Part shown: positions 42,064-50,871 of the stretch, piece after piece
How positions within the stretch are numbered: position 1 is the first letter of the stretch
Layout of the letters: each line of letters begins with the position of its first letter
Source of the DNA: Streptomyces pristinaespiralis
GTDB lineage: Bacteria > Actinomycetota > Actinomycetes > Streptomycetales > Streptomycetaceae
DNA length: 64,000 nucleotides
Reading direction: 5' to 3'
NCBI RefSeq assembly: GCF_001278075.1
Contig: NZ_CP011340.1
Location: forward strand, 8,181,501 to 8,245,500
Position numbers and translations under genes: made by a program
The notes under the pieces: model-generated
The model's input: only the letters and a program-made list of their open reading frames with translations
What the model was told of the DNA's origin: nothing
The model's database searches: none

Positions 42064-43053
42064 TCAGGTCGCCGCCGCGCGGCGGATCGCGGCCAGCAGG
42101 TCGGCCTGCGCCAGCAGGTCGCGCAGCTCCCCGCCGGCGGGCACGGTGTCCCCGCCCCGGACCGCCGCCGTGAACGCGGCGAGCGTGGCCGCCACCTGGT
42201 CCTCGGCCGCAAGCTCGACCGTGCGGGCACCGGCTGCGTCCTCCACCACGATCCGGGGCCGGTGACCGGCCGGCGGGGTGAACGCGCGGTCCACCGTGAT
42301 GCGGCCCTCGCTGCCCCACAGTTCGTAGCGCGAGCGGTACGCGTCGTCCATCCCGAACGTCAGCTGCGCGCTCACCCCGTCGGCGCGGCGCAGCAGCGCG
42401 GCGCCCGAGGTCTCCACACCGCGGCCCGCTGCGTCCCGCAGCACCGCGCCCGCTACCCGCAGGCCGGGGCCGAGCAGGTGCACCGCGGCCCGCACCGGGT
42501 ACAGGCCCACGTCCGACAGCGCGCCGCCGCCCAGGTCCGCGTCGAAGCGGATGTCCCCGTCGGCGGGGGAGGGGATCGTGAACGCCGCGTGCAACGACCG
42601 CAGTTCGCCGATCACACCGTCACCGACCATCGCGCCGACCGCCCGGTGCTGACCGTGGTGCACGAACATCACGTTCTCCCGCAGCACCAGCTTCCGCCGC
42701 CGTGCCCGCTCCAGCAGCGCGCGGGTGCGGGCCGGGTCCGTCGTCAGCGGCTTCTCGGCCAGGACGTGCTTGCCCGCCTCGAGCGCCGCCTCCACCCAGA
42801 CGGCGTGCAGCGCCGCCGGCAGCGGGATGTAGAGGGCGTCCACGTCCGGGTCGGCGAGCAGCCGCTCGTACCCGCTCACCGGACGGGCGCCGTGGGCGCG
42901 GGCCGTCTCGGCGGCCCGGGCGGGCGAACGGCTGGCGACCGCGGCGAGTTCGATGTCCGGCGCGGCCGCCATCGCGGGCAGCACCCGGCGGCGCGCGATG
43001 TCCGCGCACCCGAGGACCCCGAACCGCAGCACCCCCGCCGCAGGCGCCGTCAC
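42064..43053 (-). CDS. NDP-hexose 3-ketoreductase (Gfo/Idh/MocA family)
   Basis: 329 residues: Rossmann FGVLGCADIARRRVLP, family motif LAEKPLTTDP (catalytic Lys in EKP), GGALSDVGLYPV. In deoxysugar pathways this family reduces the 3-keto group formed after 2,3-dehydration, giving 2,6-dideoxyhexoses (compare SpnN-type enzymes). Pairs with the 2,3-dehydratase at 46607. GTG start overlaps the glycosyltransferase stop (GTGA). Confidence 0.88.
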   Translation of the reverse strand: MTAPAAGVLRFGVLGCADIARRRVLPAMAAAPDIELAAVASRSPARAAETARAHGARPVSGYERLLADPDVDALYIPLPAALHAVWVEAALEAGKHVLAEKPLTTDPARTRALLERARRRKLVLRENVMFVHHGQHRAVGAMVGDGVIGELRSLHAAFTIPSPADGDIRFDADLGGGALSDVGLYPVRAAVHLLGPGLRVAGAVLRDAAGRGVETSGAALLRRADGVSAQLTFGMDDAYRSRYELWGSEGRITVDRAFTPPAGHRPRIVVEDAAGARTVELAAEDQVAATLAAFTAAVRGGDTVPAGGELRDLLAQADLLAAIRRAAAT

Positions 43054-44288
43054 CGGCGGTGCTCCGCGGTCAGTTCCTCCAGCACGGACACGAACTCGGC
43101 CGGGCCGGGCGCCTGGTTGATCTCCGCGCGCAGCGCCTGCGCGCCCTCGCCGAACGCCGGCTCCTCCAGCAGCCGCGTGATCTGCTTGCGCAGCAGCTCC
43201 GTGTCGAACTCCTCGGTGGTGACGACCAGTCCGGCGCCCCGGCCGGCCATGAAGCGGGCCGTGGTCGCCTCGCTCCAGCACGGCATCGGCACGATCAGCT
43301 GCGGCACGGCGGCCGCCGTGGCCGCCGCGAACGTCCCCCCGCCACCGTGGTGGATGATCGCCGAGCAGCTCGGCAGGATCTGCGCCAGCGGCACGTACTC
43401 CGTCAGCCGGACGTTGTCCGGCACCCGGGTCACCGTCTCCAGCATCGCTCGGTGCAGCGTGGCGACCACCTCGACGTCGAGGCCGGCCAGCGCGTCGACC
43501 ACCTCGGGGAAGGAGACACCGGCCGCCTTGAACAGCTGACGGCCGCGGCCGCCGATGCCCAGCGTCAGCAGCACCCGCGGCCGCTCAGGCCGCTCGTGCA
43601 CCCAGGCCGGGGCCACCGCGCTGCCGTTGTAGGGGACCCGCCGGATCGGCTCGTAGCGGTGGGGGAGCGGCAGGCGCAGCGCCTTGGGCATCGGGTCGAT
43701 GGTCCACTGGCCGAGCAGCAGGTCCTCCGAGTACTCCAGCCCGTAGCGTTCGAGCATCGGCGCCATCAGCGCGTCCACCGGGTCGCCGGACCGGTCGTCC
43801 CGCCGCTCGAGGGACTTGCCGCGCAGCCAGCCGATGTTGTCCTGACCCCACAGGAAACGCGCGTGCGCCGCGCCCGTCACCCTCGCCGCGACACCCGCCG
43901 CCACACAGAACGGGTCCCACACCACCAGGTCGGGCCGCCAGCCGCGGCAGAAGGCCACCAGGTCGTCCACCATCGGCGTGAACATCCGCAGCATGCCGGT
44001 CAGCCCCTGCCACTGGCGCTCCCACTGCGGGGCGTCACCCGTGTCCAGGGACAGCGCGTCGCTGAGGCTGTCGAGCATCTCGAAGTTGTCGTTCCACTTC
44101 ACCGCGTCGGCGAGCACCTCCCGCGAGCCCAGCGGCACCGCGGGCAGTCCGGCCTCGGTGACCAGACGCACGGTGTCCGGGTGGATGGCCACCCGCACCT
44201 CGTGGCCCGCGTTCTGCAGCGCCCAGGCGAGCGGAACGATCGGATGCACATGGGCCGTGGCCGGGAACACGGTGAACAGAACACGCAT
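43050..44288 (-). CDS. Glycosyltransferase (GT1) C
   Basis: 412 residues, DesVII/EryCIII-like: RVLFTVFPATAHVHPIVPLAWALQNAGHEV at the ends of the first helix-strand unit (shown here only as family pattern), middle VVWDPFCVAAGVAA, donor site AIIHHGGGGTFAAATAAAVPQ. Third glycosyltransferase in the window. ATG 44288 directly faces the aromatase gene in a divergent region rich in TCGA heptamers; coupled to the 3-ketoreductase gene. Confidence 0.92.
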   Translation of the reverse strand: MRVLFTVFPATAHVHPIVPLAWALQNAGHEVRVAIHPDTVRLVTEAGLPAVPLGSREVLADAVKWNDNFEMLDSLSDALSLDTGDAPQWERQWQGLTGMLRMFTPMVDDLVAFCRGWRPDLVVWDPFCVAAGVAARVTGAAHARFLWGQDNIGWLRGKSLERRDDRSGDPVDALMAPMLERYGLEYSEDLLLGQWTIDPMPKALRLPLPHRYEPIRRVPYNGSAVAPAWVHERPERPRVLLTLGIGGRGRQLFKAAGVSFPEVVDALAGLDVEVVATLHRAMLETVTRVPDNVRLTEYVPLAQILPSCSAIIHHGGGGTFAAATAAAVPQLIVPMPCWSEATTARFMAGRGAGLVVTTEEFDTELLRKQITRLLEEPAFGEGAQALRAEINQAPGPAEFVSVLEELTAEHRR

Positions 44289-44337
44289 GACAGCGACTCC
44301 AGTCGTCCTATGGGAGGTTCACACTCCGTGCGGCGGC

Positions 44338-44380
44338 TCGATCCCGGGTCGAGGAGGGATCGAGACGGCTGGGCGAGATT
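44338..44380 (+). promoter_or_regulatory. SARP-type operator and -10 for the aromatase gene
   Basis: Heptamers TCGATCC (44338), TCGAGGA (44349) and TCGAGAC (44360), exactly 11 bp apart; 8 bp later GAGATT (44375-44380) as -10. On the minus strand TCGACCC and TCGAGCC (from 44352 and 44341) are also 11 bp apart and could serve the divergent glycosyltransferase gene. Confidence 0.65.
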
Positions 44381-44419
44381 GCCGGGTGACACGAGCCCGC
44401 CCACCGTCTGGAGATGCGG

Positions 44420-45241
44420 ATGACAGCCGCCGGCCGCTCGGCCGAGTACGTCGCCACGACCCCGGCCCCCGCACGGCGGGCCTACCGGCTGATCGCCGGC
44501 ATCGACCGCTGGCCCCTGCTGTTCGCGCCCTGCCTGCACGTCGAACAGCTGGGCCCAGGCCCCGACGGCGGCGACCGCTTCCGGATGTGGGTGGCCTCCG
44601 GCGACGACGTGCGCGCCTGGACCTCTACGCGTCACGCCGACGAGCAGGCACTGCGGGTGACCTTCCGTCAGGAGCGGCCGAGCGCCCCGCTGTCCGCCGC
44701 CGAAGGCACCTGGCGCTTCGAACCGGACACCGCCGGCACCCGCATCACGCTCACCAACGCCTACACCCTCACCACCGCCGACGAGGCGACCGCGACGTTC
44801 CTCGCCGGCGCGCTCGAGCGCCACAACGCGGACGAGGTCGCCGCCGTGCGCTACTGGGCAGAGCGCCCCGAGGACCTCGACGACCTGATGTTCTCCCTGA
44901 CCCAGGAGATCCTCCTCGACCTGCCCGCCGACACCGTCCACGACCTGCTGTGCCGCGGCGCGGGCCCCCGTGTTCGCCTGCCCGGGCGGCGCCTGGTCCT
45001 CAGCGGCCCCGCGGCGCCCGCGCCGCTGCGCGCGCACACCGCCACCTGGAGCGTCACCGACGACGGCGCCCGCAGCCGGGTCCTCGTCCGTCACGACGCG
45101 GCCCTCGACCCGGACGCCGCCGCCCTGGGCGGGGGCCCGGCGCGGGCCCGCGCCACCGCCGAAGAGCAGCTGCGCCGCAGCAGCCTTCAGATCCTGGAGA
45201 GCGCCGGTGCCCACGCCGCGGACCGGGCCACGGCCCGCTGA
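44420..45241 (+). CDS. Didomain aromatase/cyclase (SRPBCC)
   Basis: 273 residues with two START/Bet v1-like halves: residues ~10-140 (ARRAYRLIAGIDRWPLLFAP, EGTWRFEPDTAGTRITLTN) and ~150-265 (LPADTVHDLLC, TATWSVTDDGARSRVLVRHD). This is the ActVII-type ARO/CYC of reduced type II polyketides, which cyclises and aromatises the first ring after ketoreduction. Somewhat shorter than the usual ~310 residues. Start at ATG 44420 (CTGGAG 6 nt upstream); ATG 44414 abuts the SD. Convergent with the hydrolase gene, 7 bp apart. Confidence 0.86.
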   Translation: MTAAGRSAEYVATTPAPARRAYRLIAGIDRWPLLFAPCLHVEQLGPGPDGGDRFRMWVASGDDVRAWTSTRHADEQALRVTFRQERPSAPLSAAEGTWRFEPDTAGTRITLTNAYTLTTADEATATFLAGALERHNADEVAAVRYWAERPEDLDDLMFSLTQEILLDLPADTVHDLLCRGAGPRVRLPGRRLVLSGPAAPAPLRAHTATWSVTDDGARSRVLVRHDAALDPDAAALGGGPARARATAEEQLRRSSLQILESAGAHAADRATAR

Positions 45242-45248
45242 CCCCCGC

Positions 45249-46457
45249 TCAGCAGGCGGCGGCGCTGCGGTGCACGGCCTCCGCGACGCGCCGGGCCCGC
45301 GGATCGAGCCGGTCGACGACGTGCGAACCGCCGCCCGGAACATAGGCGAAGGCGAGCTGCCGGCCGGGGACGGCGCACGCGAACGAGCCGGTCGCGCCGG
45401 CCAGACCGAAGGAGCCCAGCGGCCCGGCGGACGCCGGGTAGAGCGGCCCGTCCGGCAGCATCATGCCCAGGCCCCAGTTGGTGTCCATCAGCATGGTGCG
45501 GCACCGGCCCGAGGAGTGCTCCCGGCGGATCTCGTCGACCAGCGCCGGCCCCGCCAGACGCACCCCGTCCACCTCGCCGATCAGCGCGGCGAAGTAGCGG
45601 GCCAGCGACCCGGCGTCGGCCACCCCGTCGTAGGAGGCGTTCTCCAGCCGCACCCGCTTGGCGTCGTCACCGGTGTCGGCGTCGAAGGACATGCTGCCGA
45701 TCGTCGCCCGGAAGGTCAGCGACGACGGGTCGCCGAGCGCCGCGAGCAGCTCCGTCACCTGGCCGGCCGCACCGCCGTCCATCAGGACCTCGGCCTTGGA
45801 CGGCACCATCGTCGCCAGCCGCGGCAGCCGGTCCTCGGGCAGGCCGATGAAGCACTCGAGGCCCAGCGGCCCGGCGATCTCCTCCGCGAAGAACCGGCCC
45901 ACCGTCGAGCCGGTGACCCGCCGCACCACCTCACTGACCATGTGGCCGAAGGTCATGGCGTGATAGCCGTGCGCGGTGCCCGGCGCCCACTCGGGGCGGG
46001 CCGCGGCGAGCGCCTCGACGACCGGCCGGCCGGTGCGCAGCTTCTCGTAGGTGATCGGGTCCGAGTCCAGCGCCACCACACCGGTGCGCTGCGCCAGCAG
46101 CATCCGCAGGGTGACCGACTCCTTGCCGGCCGCCGCGAACTCGGGCCAGTAGCGGGCGATCGGGGCGTCCAGTTCCAGGACGCCGCGCTCGATCAGCACG
46201 AACAGCGCACCGGCCGCCACGGACTTGGTGGGGGAGGCGAGCACGGCCAGGGTGTCCCGCTCCCAGGGCCGGCCGGCGGCCTCGTCGGCGAACCCGCCCC
46301 ACAGGTTCACCACTTCACGGCCGCGCAGATACACGCTCACCCCCGCCCCGGTCTGCGTGCCGTCGCGGAAGTTCCCCGCGAAAGCACGCGCCACTTCCTC
46401 GAAACCGGGCGCGCATTCCCCACGCACCGTCACGGTCTCCTCGACTTCGGTTGTCAC
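45249..46457 (-). CDS. Beta-lactamase-fold serine hydrolase / possible acyltransferase
   Basis: 402 residues of the class C beta-lactamase/EstB/LovD superfamily: SxxK in LASPTKSVAAG (nucleophile Ser), Tyr motif GYHAMTFGHM, late GLAGATGSFA. Members in natural-product clusters act as esterases, or as acyltransferases like LovD. Here it could transfer or remove an acyl group, perhaps the unit made by the beta-branching cassette. GTG 46457 with AAGGAG at 8 nt. Divergent from the 2,3-dehydratase gene. No signal peptide is seen. Confidence 0.82.
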   Translation of the reverse strand: MTTEVEETVTVRGECAPGFEEVARAFAGNFRDGTQTGAGVSVYLRGREVVNLWGGFADEAAGRPWERDTLAVLASPTKSVAAGALFVLIERGVLELDAPIARYWPEFAAAGKESVTLRMLLAQRTGVVALDSDPITYEKLRTGRPVVEALAAARPEWAPGTAHGYHAMTFGHMVSEVVRRVTGSTVGRFFAEEIAGPLGLECFIGLPEDRLPRLATMVPSKAEVLMDGGAAGQVTELLAALGDPSSLTFRATIGSMSFDADTGDDAKRVRLENASYDGVADAGSLARYFAALIGEVDGVRLAGPALVDEIRREHSSGRCRTMLMDTNWGLGMMLPDGPLYPASAGPLGSFGLAGATGSFACAVPGRQLAFAYVPGGGSHVVDRLDPRARRVAEAVHRSAAAC

Positions 46458-46516
46458 CGGATCAACTCCTTGCGCCGCATATCCACTTCGAGACTCGACA
46501 TTCTCAATTCCCGGGC

Positions 46517-46545
46517 TCGAACCCGGCTCGAACTTCTCTTGCGAA
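46517..46545 (+). promoter_or_regulatory. SARP-type heptamers upstream of the 2,3-dehydratase gene
   Basis: TCGAACC (46517), TCGAACT (46528) and TTGCGAA (46539) are 11 bp apart in the 149 bp divergent region. The -10 is less clear (GAATCG at 46543 or GATCGC at 46554). Weaker TCGAG/TCGAA motifs on the other strand may serve the hydrolase gene. Confidence 0.5.
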
Positions 46546-46606
46546 TCGGCCGCGATCGCCGGCCCTTCGGCACATTTTTGGAAGAGACCCAACGGGAGGC
46601 CCCCAG

Positions 46607-48010
46607 ATGTTCTCCGACACAACAGAATTCCACCGCTGGTTCGAGCAGCGGTGCGCCGCGAACGCCTACAAGGTCGCCCAGGTCCCCCTCGACCGCCTCG
46701 ACGGCTGGTCGATGGAGGCGGACTCCGGGAACCTGGTGCACCGCAGCGGACGGTTCTTCTCCGTCCAGGGCCTCGAGGTCACCGACTCGGGACGGGCCGT
46801 GGAAGCCTGGCAGCAGCCGATCATCGTTCAGCCGGAACACGGAATTCTCGGAATCCTGGTGAAGGAGTTCGACGGAGTTCCGCACTGCCTTCTCCAGGCG
46901 AAGATGGAACCGGGAAATGTGAATCTCGTCCAGTTGTCGCCGACCGTGCAGGCCACGAAGAGCAACTACATGCGTGTGCACGGCGGGCGGCCCGTTCCCT
47001 ATCTCGAGCACTTCGTCGCCCCGCGCGGCGGCGAGGTCCTCTTCGACGCCCTCCAGTCGGAGCAGGCGTCCTGGTTCCTCGCCAAACGCAACCGCAACAT
47101 GATCGTGCGCACCGACGCCGACATCCCCGTCCTGGACGACTTCTGCTGGCTCAGCTTCGACCAGATCGCCGAACTCCTGCAGAGCGACGACCTGGTGAAC
47201 ATGGACACCCGCACCGTCCTGTCCGGCGCCGTCGCCCTGCGCCGCCCCGCCGTGGGCCGCGGCGCCCACCCCGACGACGACACCTTCGACGGCGCCCTCG
47301 TACGGTCCTGGCAGCAGGACGGCCGCTCCCTGCACAACACCGTCGAACTGCTGAGCTGGTTCACCGAGGCCAAGGGCCGCTGCACGCTGAGCCGCCGCCT
47401 CGTGCCCCTGGCCGGCCTCGCGGACTGGTCGCGGCGCGACGGCATCGTCGCCCACGCCGAGGACCGCCACTTCACCGTCCTCGGCGTGGGGGTCGAGGCC
47501 TCCAACCGCGAGGTGACCGGCTGGTCGCAGCCCATGTTCGCGCCCCGCAGCCAGGGAGTCATCGCCTTCCTCGCCAAACGCGTCGAAGGGGTGCTGCACC
47601 TGCTGGTGCAGGCCCGGATCGAGACCGGGGCGCTGGACCGCATCGAGATGGCGCCCACCGTCCAGTGCCAGCCCGCCGACTACCTCACCGACCGCGCCGG
47701 CGGCCCCGACCCGGCCGGCCGGCCCCCGTACCTGGACACCGTGCTCACCGCCGGGCGGGAGCAGATCCGGTTCGACGCCGTGCAGTCCGAGGAGGGCGGC
47801 CGCTTCTACCACGCCCGGAGCCGCTACCTGCTGGTCGAGGTCGCCGACGACTTCCCCCTGGAAGCACCCGCCGGATTCGCCTGGATGACGGTCCGCCAGC
47901 TCATCGGGTTCGTGCGGTACGGCAGCCACCTCAACGTCGAGGCACGCAGCCTGCTGACCCTGCTCGGCTTCCTGCCCGCGGCGGTCCGCGAACCGCAGGC
48001 CGTCGCGTGA
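46607..48010 (+). CDS. NDP-hexose 2,3-dehydratase
   Basis: 467 residues formed by two similar halves (~1-225 and ~240-465), each with the pattern HRSGRFFSVQGLEV / HAEDRHFTVLGVGVE, then EVxGWxQP and VQARIETG / LQAKMEPG. This is the Nudix-like duplicated fold of TylX3/SpnO-type enzymes. It eliminates the 2-OH from dTDP-4-keto-6-deoxyglucose, committing flux to 2,6-dideoxysugars. ATG 46607 with GGGAGG 7 nt upstream. Followed by a SARP-controlled operon after 140 bp. Confidence 0.93.
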   Translation: MFSDTTEFHRWFEQRCAANAYKVAQVPLDRLDGWSMEADSGNLVHRSGRFFSVQGLEVTDSGRAVEAWQQPIIVQPEHGILGILVKEFDGVPHCLLQAKMEPGNVNLVQLSPTVQATKSNYMRVHGGRPVPYLEHFVAPRGGEVLFDALQSEQASWFLAKRNRNMIVRTDADIPVLDDFCWLSFDQIAELLQSDDLVNMDTRTVLSGAVALRRPAVGRGAHPDDDTFDGALVRSWQQDGRSLHNTVELLSWFTEAKGRCTLSRRLVPLAGLADWSRRDGIVAHAEDRHFTVLGVGVEASNREVTGWSQPMFAPRSQGVIAFLAKRVEGVLHLLVQARIETGALDRIEMAPTVQCQPADYLTDRAGGPDPAGRPPYLDTVLTAGREQIRFDAVQSEEGGRFYHARSRYLLVEVADDFPLEAPAGFAWMTVRQLIGFVRYGSHLNVEARSLLTLLGFLPAAVREPQAVA

Positions 48011-48040
48011 ACCGCCCCACCGCGACCGCCCCTCCACGTC

Positions 48041-48084
48041 TCGAGGACGGCTCCAGCGGTCCCCGAGACGCCCTTCCTAGCGTC
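48041..48084 (+). promoter_or_regulatory. SARP-type operator and -10 for the beta-branching operon
   Basis: TCGAGGA (48041), TCCAGCG (48052) and CCGAGAC (48063), 11 bp apart; 8 bp plus one base later TAGCGT (48079-48084), the same -10 hexamer as the sugar operon. The leader to the ATG at 48151 is about 60 nt and contains GAGGAGAGAAG. Confidence 0.68.
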
Positions 48085-48150
48085 ACACCGATTGCTCGCA
48101 CGGCCGGTCGAGCGGGCCGGGCGAGCCGAACAGGCTGAGGAGAGAAGCGA

Positions 48151-48423
48151 ATGACCACCCTGGTGAGTGCCGACTCGATCCGCGACGAACTGCGGACACA
48201 CCTGGCCGCGATCCTCTACTGCGAGATCGAGGAGATCGACGACGACGCCACCTTCGCCGAGCTGGGACTCGACTCCGTCCTGGGCGTGGAGCTGGTGTCC
48301 CTCCTCAACACCAAGTACGGCCTCGAGGAGATGCTCGACACGGTCTACGCCCACCCCACGGTCAACCAGCTCAGCACCTATGTGAGCAGCCAGGTCGCGG
48401 CCCTGGGGGCGACCGCAAAGTGA
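48151..48423 (+). CDS. Acyl carrier protein of the beta-branching cassette (donor-type)
   Basis: 90 residues; phosphopantetheine Ser in ELGLDSVLGVELVS. By position it corresponds to LnmL in leinamycin biosynthesis: the carrier loaded by the AT/decarboxylase encoded immediately downstream. First gene of a seven-gene coupled operon; its stop overlaps the LnmK-like GTG (GTGA). Confidence 0.88.
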   Translation: MTTLVSADSIRDELRTHLAAILYCEIEEIDDDATFAELGLDSVLGVELVSLLNTKYGLEEMLDTVYAHPTVNQLSTYVSSQVAALGATAK

Positions 48424-49367
48424 GCCCGACCGACCTGATCGACAAACCGGCGCCCGCCGACACGTCCCTGCTGACCCGCCGCGTCACGGTGGCCCCGGGC
48501 ATGTGCGGCGCCGGCTCCCTGTTCTTCGGGCAGCTCGGGGACTGGACGTGGGAGGCCGTCAAAGCCGCCACCGGCACCAACGTGTACGCCGCCCGCAGCG
48601 CCGACGGCCACCCCACGTACCTCTCCTTCTACTACTTCCGCGTCCGCGGCAGCCGGCACATCCAGCCCTACGGCATCGCCTTCGGCGACGAGTTCGACGT
48701 CACCTCACGCGTCTTCGACCTCGGACCGCAGTCCGTGATGACCCTGCACCGCCTCTCCCGCCCCGGCACCCCGGCGACCGGCCTGGACCCGCGGGCCTTC
48801 CACGAGGAGCAGCGCGAGGACTGCCTGTACGTCGAGAACTACAACCGCTGGATCTCCCGCTCCCACCCGGACAGCAACGAGGGCCTGGTGGAGGCGTCCC
48901 CGGCCGGCCACCGGCACGAGCACCTGCCCCCGCTGCCCGCCGAGCACTCGCCCCGCGGGATCTGCGGCCGCGCCCGCAAGGCGGGCACCTTCCACCCCGG
49001 AGGCATCCCGGGCCGCACCGCGTCCGCGCCGTACACCACCACCTACACCCTGGACCGGGTACGCGACCTCAACGGCGCCGGGCTCATGTACTTCGCCTCC
49101 TACTTCGCCATCGTCGACACCGCCCTGCTGCGCCAGTGGCGCGCCCTGGGCCGCGACCCGCGCGGCTTCAGCCGCCGCACCGTCGTCGACCACCGGATCG
49201 GCTACTTCGGCAACGCCGACGCCGACGCCGAACTCACCCTCACCGTGCGGCTGTGGCACAGCGACACCGTGGCCGGCGACGAGATCGCCGACGTCGCCGT
49301 CACCGAGGCCGCGACCGGACGGCTGCTCGCCGTCTGCTCGATCCAGCAGCTCCTGGAGGACTCATGA
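48420..49367 (+). CDS. LnmK-like bifunctional acyltransferase/decarboxylase
   Basis: 315 residues, double-hotdog type: RVTVAPGMCGAGSLFFGQLGDWTWE at the start (pattern given in two overlapping parts: VTVAPGMCGAGSLFFGQLGD and QLGDWTWEAV), central YYFRVRGSRHIQPYGIAFGD, second hotdog with LNGAGLMYFASYFAIVD. LnmK and Lom62 take methylmalonyl-CoA, load it on an ACP and decarboxylate it to propionyl-ACP without a KS. The flanking ACP genes fit that role. The product would be the nucleophile for the HMG-synthase homologue, giving an ethyl-type rather than methyl branch, or a propionyl starter. Confidence 0.85.
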   Translation: MSPTDLIDKPAPADTSLLTRRVTVAPGMCGAGSLFFGQLGDWTWEAVKAATGTNVYAARSADGHPTYLSFYYFRVRGSRHIQPYGIAFGDEFDVTSRVFDLGPQSVMTLHRLSRPGTPATGLDPRAFHEEQREDCLYVENYNRWISRSHPDSNEGLVEASPAGHRHEHLPPLPAEHSPRGICGRARKAGTFHPGGIPGRTASAPYTTTYTLDRVRDLNGAGLMYFASYFAIVDTALLRQWRALGRDPRGFSRRTVVDHRIGYFGNADADAELTLTVRLWHSDTVAGDEIADVAVTEAATGRLLAVCSIQQLLEDS

Positions 49368-49627
49368 CCGCCCCCGCCGCCACCGACGAAGCCACCGTCC
49401 GGCGCGTCCTCGCGGAGGTCGTCGCCGAGATCCTGCCCGACGTACCCGCCGAGGAGATCACCGACGGGCGGAGCCTGAAGGACCTCGGCGCCGACTCCGT
49501 CGACCGCGTCGAGATCATCACCACCCTCACCCACCGGCTCGGCAGCCGCGAGCGGGTCTCCACCTTCGCCGACATCCCCGACATCGGCGGCCTCGTCGCC
49601 CATCTCGCCACCGGCGGCCCGCGATGA
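49364..49627 (+). CDS. Second acyl carrier protein of the beta-branching cassette
   Basis: 87 residues; Ser in DLGADSVDRVEIITTL. It may be the acceptor carrier holding the beta-keto chain, or the true donor. The DSVDRVE form resembles standalone ACPs of HMG-synthase cassettes. ATG overlaps the LnmK-like stop, and its stop overlaps the HMG-synthase start. Confidence 0.88.
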   Translation: MTAPAATDEATVRRVLAEVVAEILPDVPAEEITDGRSLKDLGADSVDRVEIITTLTHRLGSRERVSTFADIPDIGGLVAHLATGGPR

Positions 49628-50871
49628 GCACCGCCCGTATCGGCGTCGAGGCACTGAACGTCCACGCCGGTGTCGCCAAGATCTCCGCCCGCGCCCTCTT
49701 CGACGCCCGCGGCCTCGACCCGGACCGCTTCGACAACCTCATGATGGACGAGCGGTCCGTCCAGCTCCCCTGGGAGGACCCGGTCACCGGCGCCGTCAAC
49801 GCCGCCAAACCCCTCGTCGACGCCCTCAGCGACGACGACCGGGACTCCATCGAACTCCTCGTCACCTCCAGCGAGTCCGGCCTCGACTACAGCAAGTCCC
49901 TCGCCTCCCACGTCCACCGACACCTCGGCCTGTCCCGGCAGTGCCGCTACATGGAGGTCAAGCAGGCCTGCTACGGGGCGACCGGCGCCCTCCAGCTCGC
50001 CGCCGGCTACCTGAGGTCCGGCCTGCGGCCCGGCGCCAAGGCACTGATCATCGCCACCGACGTCAACCCCATGGACGAGTACGCCAAATACGCCGAGCCC
50101 ACCACCGGCCACGGCGCCGTGGCGCTCCTCGTCGGCGACAGCCCCGGCATTCTCGCCCTGACCCCCGGCGCCTACGGCCTCAACAGCTTCGAAGTCATGG
50201 ACACCGCCCGGCCCGCCCCGGACTACGACCTGTACAACCCCGACCTGTCGCTGCTCGCCTACCTCGAGTGCCTCTCCGACAGCTTCCGCGCCTACACCGC
50301 CAACGTCCCGGGCACCGACTTCGCCGACTCCTTCGACCACGTCGTCATGCACACCCCGTTCGGCGGCATGGTCAGAGCCGCGCACCGCAAGCTGATGCGC
50401 GAATTCGCACCCCGCGCCCCCAAGGCGATCGCCGAGGACTTCGAGCGGCGCGTCGCCCCCTCCCTGCGCTACGGCCGGGTCGTCGGCAACCTGTGCTCCG
50501 GCGCCATCTGGCTCGCCCTCGCCTCCCTGATCGACCACCAGAGCGCCGAACGCGTCGAAGGCGCCCGGCTCGGCATGTACTCCTACGGATCCGGCTGCGC
50601 CTCCGAGTTCTTCGGCGCGACCGTCGCCCCCGGCGCCAAGGCGACCCTCGGCAAGGCACGCATCGCGGAACGCCTCGCCCTGCGGCGCGAGCTGACCTTC
50701 GCCGAGTACGAGCAGATGCTGCCCGTCACCCGCCGCATCCTGGTGCCCAAGGCCCACCGCGACGTCGACGACTCGCTCCAGGAGACCTTCCTCGCGCCCT
50801 TCCGCGACCACGGCAAGCAACTGGTGCTGGCCGGCGTCGAGAACTACATCAGGCGGTACGAGTGGCGCTGA
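49624..50871 (+). CDS. HMG-CoA synthase homologue (beta-branching)
   Basis: 415 residues: Glu in SSESGLDYSKS, catalytic Cys in VKQACYGATGALQ, His in MHTPFGGMVRAAH. It is the HCS of beta-branching cassettes (LnmM, MupH, PksG type): an aldol-like addition of an acyl-ACP enolate to a beta-keto thioester. Full length with catalytic triad intact. Coupled at both ends. Confidence 0.95.
   Translation: MSTARIGVEALNVHAGVAKISARALFDARGLDPDRFDNLMMDERSVQLPWEDPVTGAVNAAKPLVDALSDDDRDSIELLVTSSESGLDYSKSLASHVHRHLGLSRQCRYMEVKQACYGATGALQLAAGYLRSGLRPGAKALIIATDVNPMDEYAKYAEPTTGHGAVALLVGDSPGILALTPGAYGLNSFEVMDTARPAPDYDLYNPDLSLLAYLECLSDSFRAYTANVPGTDFADSFDHVVMHTPFGGMVRAAHRKLMREFAPRAPKAIAEDFERRVAPSLRYGRVVGNLCSGAIWLALASLIDHQSAERVEGARLGMYSYGSGCASEFFGATVAPGAKATLGKARIAERLALRRELTFAEYEQMLPVTRRILVPKAHRDVDDSLQETFLAPFRDHGKQLVLAGVENYIRRYEWR

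Noticed and set aside
41797..43539. Collagen-like Gly-Pro-Pro protein encoded at the G/C repeat
   Set aside because: The pattern comes from the G/C tandem repeat. The frame continues as antisense of the 3-ketoreductase and glycosyltransferase genes, and unit length changes would shift the frame.
49624..50871. HMG-CoA synthase of primary isoprenoid metabolism
   Set aside because: No mevalonate pathway genes are nearby; ACPs, LnmK homologue and ECH pair are directly coupled to it, the layout of a polyketide beta-branching cassette.
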